Shown piece after piece: positions 7,248-13,789 of a stretch of 15,017 bases of DNA. Each line of letters opens with the position of its first letter. Within the stretch, counting starts at the first letter, position 1. A model generated the notes under the pieces. That model had not been told where the DNA came from. It worked only from the letters and a program-made list of their open reading frames with translations, and did not search any database. The stretch comes from Deltaproteobacteria bacterium. Lineage in GTDB: Bacteria > Desulfobacterota > Binatia > UBA9968 > CAXXLF01. A program made the translations under genes and the position numbers. The stretch covers positions 1-15,017 of the forward strand of contig JACZXR010000010.1 in assembly GCA_022571535.1 (NCBI GenBank), read 5' to 3'.

Positions 7248-8210
7248 TCAGGCAGCTTGCCTTTTCTCCCACACCTTAAAAAATTGTTCTCTCTCTTGCC
7301 CGTCGAGGTGGGAAAGCGCCTGGCGCACGATGTCTACTTTGACCAACTTGTTCCAAGCCTCAATTAATCGAAGGGTGATGGGGCCTGGGATTTCCTTCCC
7401 GATCCCGACCCCGTTTAGGCTTTTCACGGGCACGATGGAGGGACTGGTGCTGGCGAGAAAGGCCTCTTCGGCACTGTAGACGTCGTACGGCGTGAACTCA
7501 CCCTCCACCACCTCGATGCCCAACTCGCCGGCTATAGATGAGATGGTTTCCCTGGTGATGCCACCGAGAACGTTCTTTTTAATCGGCGTGCAGATCGTCC
7601 CGTTCAAAACTAAAAAGAAATTATGCGCGTTGCTTTCGCTGATGTTGCCATCGATATCGAGCATTAGTGGAATGCAATTCGGGTCAACCTGCTTGGCCTC
7701 AAAGGTGGCGATGATATGGTTCATTTTGTTTGTGATCTTCGCCTTTGATTCCAGGCACTGGGGAGGTATCCTCCTGGTGGAGGGAACGACCAGCATGGCC
7801 CCCTCAACGTAATAGCGCGCAAACTCCCTGAAATTGATCGTCAAGCAGTAGATGGCCACAGTGGCGGAGCCGCTGAGCCTCTTACCCGATGATGGCCGCA
7901 CTCCCCTGCTCACCACCTGCCACATAGCGAAATCGTCGTTTTCACCCAAAAGATGTTTATTCCTGTCCAGCAACTCAAGGGTCGCCTTCTCCATCTCATC
8001 GATCAAAAGGCCGCATTCTATCCTCGTATAGGTCAGCGACCTGTACAGTCTTTGAGTGTGCTCGCGTAATTTAAAGGGTCTGTGTCCGAATGTCCGTGTG
8101 ACGTCGTAAACACCGTCGCCCGCGTTGAAACCGTAGTCCAGCACGGAGACCTTCGCCTCACTTTCCGGCACAAAAGAGCCATTCAGATAAACCAATTTTT
8201 CATCCATCAT
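7248..8210 (-). CDS. Class IV (branched-chain / D-amino-acid type) PLP aminotransferase
   Basis: The protein is 320 residues from the ATG at 8210, chosen because AGGAGG lies 8 nt upstream; the frame stays open to 8312 without such support. It is a fold-type IV PLP enzyme. The N-terminal Y-L-N-G-S-F-V-P opening and D-Y-G-F-N-A-G-D-G-V-Y-D-V-T-R-T-F (about 25-41) are typical. The likely PLP lysine is K158 in S-K-A-K-I-T-N. D-G-N-I-S-E-S-N-A-H-N-F-F (187-199, E192) is the cofactor-binding segment, and G-G-I-T-R-E-T-I (after 210) binds the PLP phosphate. This fold covers IlvE-type branched-chain, D-amino-acid and (R)-amine transaminases and aminodeoxychorismate lyase; I cannot separate these safely by eye, and branched-chain or amine activity is the best guess. 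It stands alone on the minus strand with its own promoter. Confidence 0.88.
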   Translation of the reverse strand: MMDEKLVYLNGSFVPESEAKVSVLDYGFNAGDGVYDVTRTFGHRPFKLREHTQRLYRSLTYTRIECGLLIDEMEKATLELLDRNKHLLGENDDFAMWQVVSRGVRPSSGKRLSGSATVAIYCLTINFREFARYYVEGAMLVVPSTRRIPPQCLESKAKITNKMNHIIATFEAKQVDPNCIPLMLDIDGNISESNAHNFFLVLNGTICTPIKKNVLGGITRETISSIAGELGIEVVEGEFTPYDVYSAEEAFLASTSPSIVPVKSLNGVGIGKEIPGPITLRLIEAWNKLVKVDIVRQALSHLDGQEREQFFKVWEKRQAA

Positions 8211-8218
8211 TTTCGTTT

Positions 8219-8224
8219 CCTCCT
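8219..8224 (-). promoter_or_regulatory. Ribosome binding site fixing the aminotransferase start
   Basis: Perfect AGGAGG on the minus strand, 8 nt before the ATG at 8210 (11 nt before the adjacent second ATG at 8207). It excludes the longer frame that starts at 8312. Confidence 0.8.
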
Positions 8225-8264
8225 GAAACAGCAAATTGAAGCGATGCGCCTCTGTATGGGAAAA

Positions 8265-8294
8265 TCTATACCTGAAGATAAAGATCCCCGTCAA
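8265..8294 (-). promoter_or_regulatory. Candidate sigma70 promoter of the aminotransferase gene
   Basis: TTGACG (8294-8289, minus strand) and TATAGA (8270-8265) are separated by 18 nt, giving five and four of six consensus bases. The start point would fall near 8258, leaving a leader of about 48 nt that holds the AGGAGG site. This lies inside the 131-bp divergent gap to the nuclease-like gene. Confidence 0.55.
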
Positions 8295-8341
8295 ATGATG
8301 TGCCTTGATCATCCGTTAGGCCTCTTTTGGGGTAATATGGT

Positions 8342-8965
8342 ATGGATGGGACAGTGAATTTTACACATTCCAACTCCTCGAGGTGCCGAGACTGTAAGGA
8401 TCGAGTATACCAGTTACTGACTGCCACTTACGGTGTGTGTCAGGTCGGCAGCTCTTTCCCCTGGCCAACCAAGCCGGACCACTATCGAGGCACCACCGTA
8501 GGAGATGCACTGGAGCGTATCTCAGAGGGCCTTCGAAAACTGAGGGGATACAGAAATTTTATCCGAGCCGAACAGCTGCCTCCGTGTGATTTTTACCTTC
8601 CAGAGCCAGGCTTCATCGTAGAGTTCGATGAATCGCAACACTTCACGCAACCCCGGAGCGTGACGCTCAGATCGTATCCCCTGGAGTTGAAAGTGGGTTT
8701 TTCGATCGCCCATTGGCTGGACCTGTGCCAGCGAATAGACGCAAAGGACAACGACCCCCCTGACCGGGACGAAAGACGGGCGTGGTACGACACGCTACGG
8801 GATCTTGTGCCGACCTTGCATGGGTTTGAACCGACAGTCCGGCTATACTCCGACGCGTTTCGCTGGTGCTCCCTTCACAAGGACTCAGAAAAGGACCGGG
8901 AGACCTTTCGGTCTTTCCTGAAACTCGCGCTGCCCAACGAAACAGGTGTGGAGTTAAGAAGATAA
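8342..8965 (+). CDS. Unrecognised protein with a Vsr/DUF559-like (PD-(D/E)XK-type) nuclease motif
   Basis: The protein is 207 residues and I do not recognise the family by name. The centre, C-D-F-Y-L-P-E-P-G-F-I-V-E-F-D-E-S-Q-H-F (residues 82-101), closely follows the D-F-Y-(x-P)-...-I-E-x-D-G-x-Q-H pattern of Vsr, DUF559 and related restriction-endonuclease-like proteins. D83, E94 and D96 are candidate metal ligands and Q99-H100 the usual following pair; the expected G is an E here. Near the N-terminus C15-x-x-C18 could be half of a zinc site, with C33 and C82 as possible partners. Two W residues and a charged segment (134-147) follow, then a helical C-terminus. There is no signal peptide or membrane segment. 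Neither a methyltransferase nor any other defence gene is adjacent. Next gene (CoxG-like) starts 54 bp downstream. Function unknown; nuclease assignment is by motif only. Confidence 0.6.
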   Translation: MDGTVNFTHSNSSRCRDCKDRVYQLLTATYGVCQVGSSFPWPTKPDHYRGTTVGDALERISEGLRKLRGYRNFIRAEQLPPCDFYLPEPGFIVEFDESQHFTQPRSVTLRSYPLELKVGFSIAHWLDLCQRIDAKDNDPPDRDERRAWYDTLRDLVPTLHGFEPTVRLYSDAFRWCSLHKDSEKDRETFRSFLKLALPNETGVELRR

Positions 8966-9009
8966 GACCGGCCTGATCAATTTGTTTATACCCATGAGAG
9001 CCACCGGAA

Positions 9010-9014
9010 GGGAG
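9010..9014 (+). promoter_or_regulatory. Ribosome binding site favouring the ATG start of the CoxG-like gene
   Basis: GGGAG lies 5 nt before the ATG at 9020 but only 2 nt before the in-frame GTG at 9017, so the ATG is the better start. Confidence 0.6.
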
Positions 9015-9019
9015 CGGTG

Positions 9020-9481
9020 ATGATTTTTGAAGGAAAAATCAAGCTGCGAGTGCCAGGTTCAAGGGTCTGGGATTTTCTGCTGGATATTGATCAATTTACT
9101 TCATGCATGCCGGGTTTAGAAAACGTAACGAAAATCGATGATCGGAGCTTCGATGGGGTCATAGGTGCAACGGTCGGCCCCATCTCGGGAAAGTTCAACT
9201 TTCGCTCAACTATTGTAGAGAGCACGCCGCCGAAGGAACTGAAAGTCCGAATCGAGGGCACGGATTCTGTCACCGGGAGCAAGATCAGCGCCAACGTGTC
9301 TGCAACTTTGAATCAGACTATCGATGGCCACACAGAATTAAGCTACCGTGCCGACGTGGAGATCAAAGGCAGGATCGCTATCCTCGGCGATATGATCATG
9401 CGGGCCACTTCCTCCGTTCTCCTGGACGAATTTACCAGGCGATTGCAAAATCGACTTGAGGGTGATGAGACAGCCGTATAG
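9020..9481 (+). CDS. CoxG-family SRPBCC protein (CO dehydrogenase subunit G-like)
   Basis: The protein is 153 residues, the size of one SRPBCC (START-like) domain with no C-terminal anchor extension. It matches the CoxG family (PF06240) along its length: the opening beta-strand with E-G-K-I-K-L-R-V-P, V-W-D-F-L-L-D-I-D (16-24), C-M-P-G (29-32), G-A-T-V-G-P-I-S-G-K-F near 50-60, and the C-terminal amphipathic helix with L-L-D-E-F-T-R-R-L. CoxG proteins accompany molybdenum CO dehydrogenases and have been linked to membrane attachment or quinone handling of that enzyme; the fold has a hydrophobic pocket. No coxL, coxM or coxS gene lies in the window. The neighbour 57 bp downstream is a GMC flavin dehydrogenase in the same orientation, so a helper or electron-acceptor-delivery role for that enzyme is plausible but unproven. 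Confidence 0.85.
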   Translation: MIFEGKIKLRVPGSRVWDFLLDIDQFTSCMPGLENVTKIDDRSFDGVIGATVGPISGKFNFRSTIVESTPPKELKVRIEGTDSVTGSKISANVSATLNQTIDGHTELSYRADVEIKGRIAILGDMIMRATSSVLLDEFTRRLQNRLEGDETAV

Positions 9482-9538
9482 GGCCTGAGAACTCCCGCCC
9501 TTGAAGCGAGAAGCCTTATTTTTTATTAAAGGAGCGTT

Positions 9539-11050
9539 ATGGAAGATCGTTATGATGTGATCGTCGTTGGTGGCGGCTCGGCGGGCTCGGCTGCTGCTGC
9601 TCGGCTTTCTGAGAATCCAAGGCGGAAGGTACTTTTACTCGAAGCCGGCCCCGATCCACAGCCCCTACCGGAGCTGGTTACCGACGCAACAAAACAACCC
9701 CGTCTGCTGTTGGAGAGTCCGTATGTGGACATGTATCCTGTGGAGCGTGAGATAGACGGAAGCCTCTACTACGCACTAGCAGGACGGATCATGGGAGGAG
9801 GCTCCTCTATCAATGCGATGTCCGCCGTTCGTCCGGTGAAGGCGGATTTTGACGCCTGGTCCGAACTCGGTAACACAGAGTGGACGTGGGAGCAGGTGCT
9901 CCCGGTACTCAAGCGGATCGAGTCCGACCAGGACTACCCAGACAGCCCGCTCCACGGCCGAGACGGGCCCCTCTACGTAAGGCGCCCTTACACATTTGAC
10001 ATGCCCGTTTCCGAGCCGGTTCAGGCGTTTATGGATAGAGCCGAAAAGATGGGGCTTCAGCGCTGCCCTGACGCGAATATCCCGGACCCCCTCGGAGTCT
10101 GCATTTCGCCTTATACGATAAAGGATGGAAAACGTCAGTCTACCACAGTGGCCTATCTAGAATCTGCACGGTCTCGGGCCAATCTGAGTATCGTCGCTGA
10201 GGCCTGTGTGGTTTCACTGAAGATTTCCGGCACCAGGATAGAGGGAATCCGCTACGAGAAAGGTGGACAGGTCCATACGGCACAGGGCGACCAGATCGTG
10301 TTGAGTGCCGGCGCCTATCGCACCCCACAAATTCTCATGCTCTCCGGGATTGGATCGCCATCACAGCTTGAGCGCCATGGCATTCCGGTGATCCACGGCC
10401 TGGAGGGAGTTGGAGAGAATTATCAGGATCATCCGGTTGTCTATATGACATTCGAAGGAACGAAGGGCTTTCAGACCGATTGGGTCGTTCCGCGCTTCAG
10501 GCTGATCGTAAAGAGCGACCCGAGTCGGAAGTGCGGAGACTTTCATGTCTTCATGCGACCACCCACCCAGCTTCAAGGTGTCAAGCCGATGATGCCCATA
10601 TCGGCCCACCTGCTGGAGCAACGCTCTCGGGGCCGTGTCATCTTGAAAAGTCTCGACCCTCACGAGCAACTAGGCGTCGAGTCGCGGATGATGGAAGACC
10701 CAGGCGATATCAACGCCATGGTCTATATCATGAAATTCATTGCCGAGTTTGTTCAAGACAAATCCATGAAAGAATACTACGGGCGGCTGCTGCAGCCGCC
10801 TCCTGGGGAGGATTGGGCAAAGTTTGCCCGCTCCACCTTCGACAGCTATCACCACGGAGTTGGGACCTGCATGATGGGGCCTTCATCGAACATCCTGTCC
10901 GTGGTGGACCAGCATCTCCGCGTGCACGGGATGTCGAACTTATGGATCGCCGATGCCTCAATCATGCCGATCGTAACGCACGCGAACACGAATCTTACGT
11001 CCATCATGATCGGCGAGCGCCTATCGGATTTCATCAAGGAACTCGATTAA
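9539..11050 (+). CDS. GMC-family FAD-dependent oxidoreductase (choline / alcohol dehydrogenase type)
   Basis: The protein is 503 residues, slightly short for the family (about 520-560). AAAGGAG lies 4 nt before the ATG. The N-terminal FAD Rossmann motif is V-V-G-G-G-S-A-G-S (9-17), with E35 at the ribose position (L-L-L-E-A-G-P). G-R-I-M-G-G-G-S-S-I-N is the first GMC signature, and L-S-A-G-A-Y-R-T-P-Q-I-L-M-L-S-G-I-G the second. The C-terminal active-site region reads H438-H439-G-V-G-T-C-M-M-G, then W-I-A-D-A-S-I-M-P and H481-A-N483-T-N, so H439 and N483 are the likely catalytic pair. There is no signal peptide or membrane helix. Such enzymes oxidise primary alcohols, choline or related polyols and pass electrons to quinone or another acceptor, or to oxygen. 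The substrate cannot be read from sequence. It forms a unit with the CoxG-like gene. Confidence 0.93.
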   Translation: MEDRYDVIVVGGGSAGSAAAARLSENPRRKVLLLEAGPDPQPLPELVTDATKQPRLLLESPYVDMYPVEREIDGSLYYALAGRIMGGGSSINAMSAVRPVKADFDAWSELGNTEWTWEQVLPVLKRIESDQDYPDSPLHGRDGPLYVRRPYTFDMPVSEPVQAFMDRAEKMGLQRCPDANIPDPLGVCISPYTIKDGKRQSTTVAYLESARSRANLSIVAEACVVSLKISGTRIEGIRYEKGGQVHTAQGDQIVLSAGAYRTPQILMLSGIGSPSQLERHGIPVIHGLEGVGENYQDHPVVYMTFEGTKGFQTDWVVPRFRLIVKSDPSRKCGDFHVFMRPPTQLQGVKPMMPISAHLLEQRSRGRVILKSLDPHEQLGVESRMMEDPGDINAMVYIMKFIAEFVQDKSMKEYYGRLLQPPPGEDWAKFARSTFDSYHHGVGTCMMGPSSNILSVVDQHLRVHGMSNLWIADASIMPIVTHANTNLTSIMIGERLSDFIKELD

Positions 11051-11169
11051 CCCCGATCCGAATAAATAATCGAGGGATTTCCTGTGTTGAGCGGCTTAGG
11101 ACACCAGTTGCCGGCATTTTGATCGTCGGCCTGCAACTACACTAAAGGTGAGTTGCTGATTCATGGTGC

Positions 11170-11324
11170 AAACCCCGTACCACAGAACCCCCGTGCATGA
11201 ACGCGGGGATGAACCCCGTACGATTGTGGGCGGTGTTTGAGTTGAGATCGTACGGGGTGAATGTTCTGAAGTTCCCGAAGGGCAAGTCCTAAAGCCACGG
11301 ACGTAAGTCCGTGGTACGGGGTTT
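11170..11324 (+). repeat. MITE-like palindromic element, copy 2 (155 bp), within the 11051-11422 gene-free gap
   Basis: The ends are a perfect 14-bp inverted repeat: AAACCCCGTACCAC (11170-11183) and GTGGTACGGGGTTT (11311-11324). The order is the same as in copy 1 and so is the orientation, but the nested 90-bp segment is missing. The internal stem pairs CCCCGTACGAT (11214-11224) with ATCGTACGGGG (11247-11257); these arms differ from copy 1 on both sides yet still pair. The GTAA hairpin (11295-11314) is identical to copy 1. No target-site duplication is clear. The rest of the gap after the GMC gene holds only an imperfect hairpin (11107-11137) without a T-tract and a CCCCGATCCG decamer at 11051-11060 that also occurs in the nested part of copy 1. 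Confidence 0.85.
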
Positions 11325-11422
11325 ACTTCACTAGAACTGTCACCCAGAGATTCGCATTGTCGGCTCAAAAAGATTTTCTATCTTCAGTGCAGGCTGAATA
11401 ACATTTAGCAAAGAGATCACAG

Positions 11423-11854
11423 ATGAAAAAGAAATTGAGCTATCAGAACATAGAGGTAGGCGAGGAGCTGGGGAAGAAGGAAGTGCTGATCACAGATGAG
11501 ATGATCCGGGCCTGTGCTGACGCCATCGAAACCAAACACCCCTGGTATTTTGAAGATTCACCCTTTGGAGGACGCATTGCGCCTCCCACTATTTTTGACA
11601 ACGATACCCTCAGGATGTTGGATGAGAATTATGACCGGTTTGGAAGCATTCATACCAGGCAGGTATGGGAGTTTAAGAATCCGGCAAAGTTGGGCAAGAG
11701 GATCACGCTCAACGCTCGAATAATCGATAAATACATCAAGCGCGGACGAGGTTACGTTACCATGGAACTGGCGGCAATAGATGAGGATGGTCTTGAAATA
11801 TGCCGGGGGAGACATACATCGTTGATCAGTCTGGAAAAAGGGACAGGAAAATGA
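11423..11854 (+). CDS. MaoC/FAS1-type hot-dog dehydratase subunit, probably non-catalytic half
   Basis: The protein is 143 residues, a single hot-dog domain. V-G-E-E-L-G...I-T-D-E-M-I-R-A-C-A-D-A-I-E, then H-P-W-Y-F-E-D-S-P-F-G-G-R-I-A-P-P-T (about 39-56), follows the N-terminal MaoC pattern in which the A-P-P-T turn comes after the active-site helix. The canonical D-x-N-P-x-H is replaced by T-K-H-P-W-Y-F, so the catalytic Asp and His are not there. The stop overlaps the next gene's start (ATGA, 11851-11854), a strong sign of a co-translated pair. Known pairs such as mycobacterial HadA/HadB and steroid-degradation ChsH1/ChsH2 combine a structural and a catalytic subunit into one enoyl hydratase, and I infer the same here. 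The ribosome binding site is weak (AAAGAG about 10 nt upstream). Confidence 0.85.
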   Translation: MKKKLSYQNIEVGEELGKKEVLITDEMIRACADAIETKHPWYFEDSPFGGRIAPPTIFDNDTLRMLDENYDRFGSIHTRQVWEFKNPAKLGKRITLNARIIDKYIKRGRGYVTMELAAIDEDGLEICRGRHTSLISLEKGTGK

Positions 11855-12306
11855 CCAAGGCCGACAGAAACCTGGAAACCGGCTTCGACTTCGAACCACG
11901 CTCCTACGAGATCACGCAGGAAAAGATCAACATCTATTCCCGCTATGTCTTCCATGGCAAGGATACCAAGAATATCCACACAGATGATGAAACCGCCAGG
12001 AGAGCAGGTCTTCCCAGGGCTGTTGCACAGGGCCGATATCCTATTGGCTACCTCTCGGAGGTCTTGCTGGATTTCTTTGGAAGAGGGTGGGTTCAAGGCG
12101 GGAAGCTGGAAGTGTCTCTGATCAAAGGGATCTATCCAGGGGATACGATTACGATCAAAGGGAAGATAAGGGATAAAGTTCATGAAGGAAACACTATCCG
12201 AATCGTTCTTGATGTGTGGATCGAAAATCAAATGAAAGAAAAAACCACGGTCGGTACAGCCAGCGGCCTTGTCGATGATGGGGGAGAACGAACGCCTGAG
12301 GGATGA
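11851..12306 (+). CDS. MaoC-type (R)-enoyl hydratase/dehydratase catalytic subunit
   Basis: The protein is 151 residues from the ATG at 11851. A longer frame exists from 11800, but the 11851 start gives the 4-bp ATGA overlap with the upstream subunit and has AGGAAA just before it. Y-V-F-H-G-K-D38-T-K-N-I-H43-T-D-D-E-T-A-R-R-A-G-L keeps the D-x-x-N-x-H dyad of the hydratase-2 motif, and V-A-Q-G-R-Y-P follows as the second strand-turn. G-I-Y-P-G-D-T-I-T-I-K-G-K-I is the standard MaoC C-terminal strand pair. MaoC hydratases add water to trans-2-enoyl-CoA or dehydrate (R)-3-hydroxyacyl thioesters in fatty-acid, PHA or sterol metabolism. No thiolase, acyl-CoA dehydrogenase or CoA ligase is in the window, so the pathway is unknown. 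Confidence 0.9.
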   Translation: MTKADRNLETGFDFEPRSYEITQEKINIYSRYVFHGKDTKNIHTDDETARRAGLPRAVAQGRYPIGYLSEVLLDFFGRGWVQGGKLEVSLIKGIYPGDTITIKGKIRDKVHEGNTIRIVLDVWIENQMKEKTTVGTASGLVDDGGERTPEG

Positions 12307-12564
12307 GATGATCCGTGTTTTGTGGCGGTCACATGCTGAGCTGGCCCTGGGAACGCAATCCAGATAGGTTCGCCATTAAATTTGAGGGACAAAAAATGAC
12401 CTTTCGCCAGGGTGATAACAGAATCAAACGCCTGGCAATCCCCCCCCAGTATATTTTGCCCTTGTCGTTTGCAGAATAGTCGGATTAGTGATAGGCGAGA
12501 CAAAGGATTAAACGGTGAGGTGGGGCGTTATTAATACGGTAGGTAAGGAAAGGAGACAATACCC
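12307..12564 (+). other. Intergenic region upstream of the ABC transporter genes
   Basis: It holds an imperfect hairpin (GCCAGG at 12406-12411 with CCTGGC at 12431-12436), a run of eight C at 12440-12447, and a good AGGAG (12551-12555) 9 nt before the next ATG. I see no convincing -35/-10 pair and no riboswitch that I recognise, although the promoter of the ABC genes should lie here. Confidence 0.4.
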
Positions 12565-13632
12565 ATGAAAAGATTCAGTATGCTATCTCTAGGTGCGGTC
12601 CTCCTGGTGCTTTTCGCCTGGGTCCCGGCCGGGGCGCAGAGCACCATGGAAAAGGCCAAGAAGGAGGGGAAGGTGATGTGGTATTCCTCTCTTACACTCA
12701 AGATCTCGCAGGAGGTGTGCAACCTCTTTAACTCGAAAGACCTGGGCATTACCTGCGAGCTGCACCGCGACGGCTCGAGCAAGCTCTTCCGCCGATACCG
12801 TCAGGAGGCCAGGGGGAAAATCTTTCGGGCCGACGTGATGCACACCTCGAACATCGGCCAATTCATCACCATGCACGACAAGCTGAAGTTCATCGCCCCC
12901 TACAAGCCCAAGGGGACAGAGGGGTTCCTCCCCAACTTCAAGACCGATGATGGCCGGTGGACCATCCTACGTGCGAGCGTCATGGTACCGGTGTATAACA
13001 CGAAGCTCGTGAAGCCCGAGCAGGTCCCCACGAGCTATCTCGACTTCCTCAAGCCTGAGTGGAAGGACAAGCTCGTGATAGCGGATCCAAACTACGGCGG
13101 CTTTGCGACGATCACCATGATCGCCCTCGTGAACAAATTTGGGTTGGACTATTACGAGAAGCTGGCGGCCAACAATCCGAGGCGCTGGGGCTCGGCTGCC
13201 GGGACGCTAACCCTCGTCGAGCGAGGCGAGGCGCTCATGACCACCGGCGCGGTGGCCTACACCACTTACAACCACATCAAGAAGGGCGAGCCCATCAAAA
13301 TGGCCCTTCCGAAGGAGGGTGTTCCCTTTGTGAGGTCGCCCGCTTCGGTTCTTGCCAAGGCGCCGCACCCGAACGCCGCCAGGGTGTTCATGGATTTCCT
13401 CTTCAGTCAGGAAGTCCAGCAGATCCTGGCCAATCGCGGCCTTTATGTGGGCCATCCAGGTGTGAAGTTGCCGGACGCGCAGACACCCTTGAGCGCCTTC
13501 AAGTTGATCGAGGTGCCTGCTGATGAGATCAGCAAGAAGTCAAAGTCTATGCGCAAGGCGTTTAGGCAGATCTTCAGCGGGATCAAATGCGAAGCGTGTA
13601 AGAAGAAGACAAAGAAGAAAAAGACGAATTAG
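12565..13632 (+). CDS. ABC transporter substrate-binding protein, iron(III)/thiamine/polyamine-like family
   Basis: The protein is 355 residues with a signal peptide (core about 7-20, cleavage probably after A24, A-G-A|Q). The mature start G-K-V-M-W-Y-S-S-L followed by R-x-G-S-S-K-L-F-R-R-Y-R-Q-E and A-D-V-M-H-T-S-N is typical of the type 2 periplasmic binding fold of the FbpA/AfuA/FutA and PotD/ThiB group. V-P-V-Y-N-T, the Y-L-D-F-L-K-P-E-W-K-D-K-L segment and the hinge region A-Y-T-T-Y also fit. The ligand is not certain: FbpA-type iron ligands include paired tyrosines, and only a spaced Y-T-T-Y is seen. The C-terminal tail is unusual: C342-E-A-C345 followed by ten residues, seven of them lysine. 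The next gene is the permease, behind a terminator, so the binding protein is probably made in excess. Confidence 0.9.
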   Translation: MKRFSMLSLGAVLLVLFAWVPAGAQSTMEKAKKEGKVMWYSSLTLKISQEVCNLFNSKDLGITCELHRDGSSKLFRRYRQEARGKIFRADVMHTSNIGQFITMHDKLKFIAPYKPKGTEGFLPNFKTDDGRWTILRASVMVPVYNTKLVKPEQVPTSYLDFLKPEWKDKLVIADPNYGGFATITMIALVNKFGLDYYEKLAANNPRRWGSAAGTLTLVERGEALMTTGAVAYTTYNHIKKGEPIKMALPKEGVPFVRSPASVLAKAPHPNAARVFMDFLFSQEVQQILANRGLYVGHPGVKLPDAQTPLSAFKLIEVPADEISKKSKSMRKAFRQIFSGIKCEACKKKTKKKKTN

Positions 13633-13682
13633 TAGGAGAATTTGAAGTGGGACAGTCTTGGCCTTTCGGATGACCAGAGATG

Positions 13683-13722
13683 CCGGCGGGGGAGGCTTCA
13701 GCGGCCCCCGCCGGAGATTTTT
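13683..13722 (+). terminator. Intrinsic terminator between binding-protein and permease genes
   Basis: A perfect 10-bp GC-only stem pairs CCGGCGGGGG (13683-13692) with CCCCCGCCGG (13705-13714) around a 12-nt loop, followed by AGATTTTT (T run at 13718-13722). It lies 50 bp after the stop of the binding-protein gene and would reduce readthrough into the permease, a common way to make more binding protein than membrane component. Confidence 0.8.
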
Positions 13723-13776
13723 CTTCAATTCCAACGCGGCTATCGGGAAGCGGCGCTAGGCCGCAAATTTTAGTCT

Positions 13777-13783
13777 GAGGGGG
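13777..13783 (+). promoter_or_regulatory. Ribosome binding site supporting a TTG start of the permease
   Basis: GAGGGGG lies 6 nt before the TTG at 13790. No ATG is available near the first membrane segment, so the TTG start is reasonable. Confidence 0.5.
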
Positions 13784-13789
13784 TATCTC

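Noticed and set aside
11107..11137. Hairpin after the GMC gene as an intrinsic terminator
   Set aside because: The stem GTTGCCGGC/GGCCTGCAAC has a mismatch and no T-run follows, so it is only mentioned within the gap description.
10480..11145. A 221-residue plus-strand frame overlapping the GMC gene
   Set aside because: It is a shadow in another frame of the GMC gene; the GMC frame carries both FAD motifs and the active-site region.
6962..11324. A CRISPR array
   Set aside because: There are only two distant repeat copies, each internally palindromic and of unequal length, with genes between them; no regular short repeats with spacers are seen.
12228..12503. A 91-residue minus-strand open frame partly filling the gap before the ABC genes
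   Set aside because: It overlaps the end of the MaoC catalytic gene, has no ribosome binding site that I can see and no motif. I considered a transposase remnant but could not support it.
13059..13523. A 154-residue plus-strand frame inside the binding-protein gene
   Set aside because: It is rich in R, G, H and S, as expected from an out-of-frame reading of a GC-rich gene, and lies wholly within the binding-protein frame.
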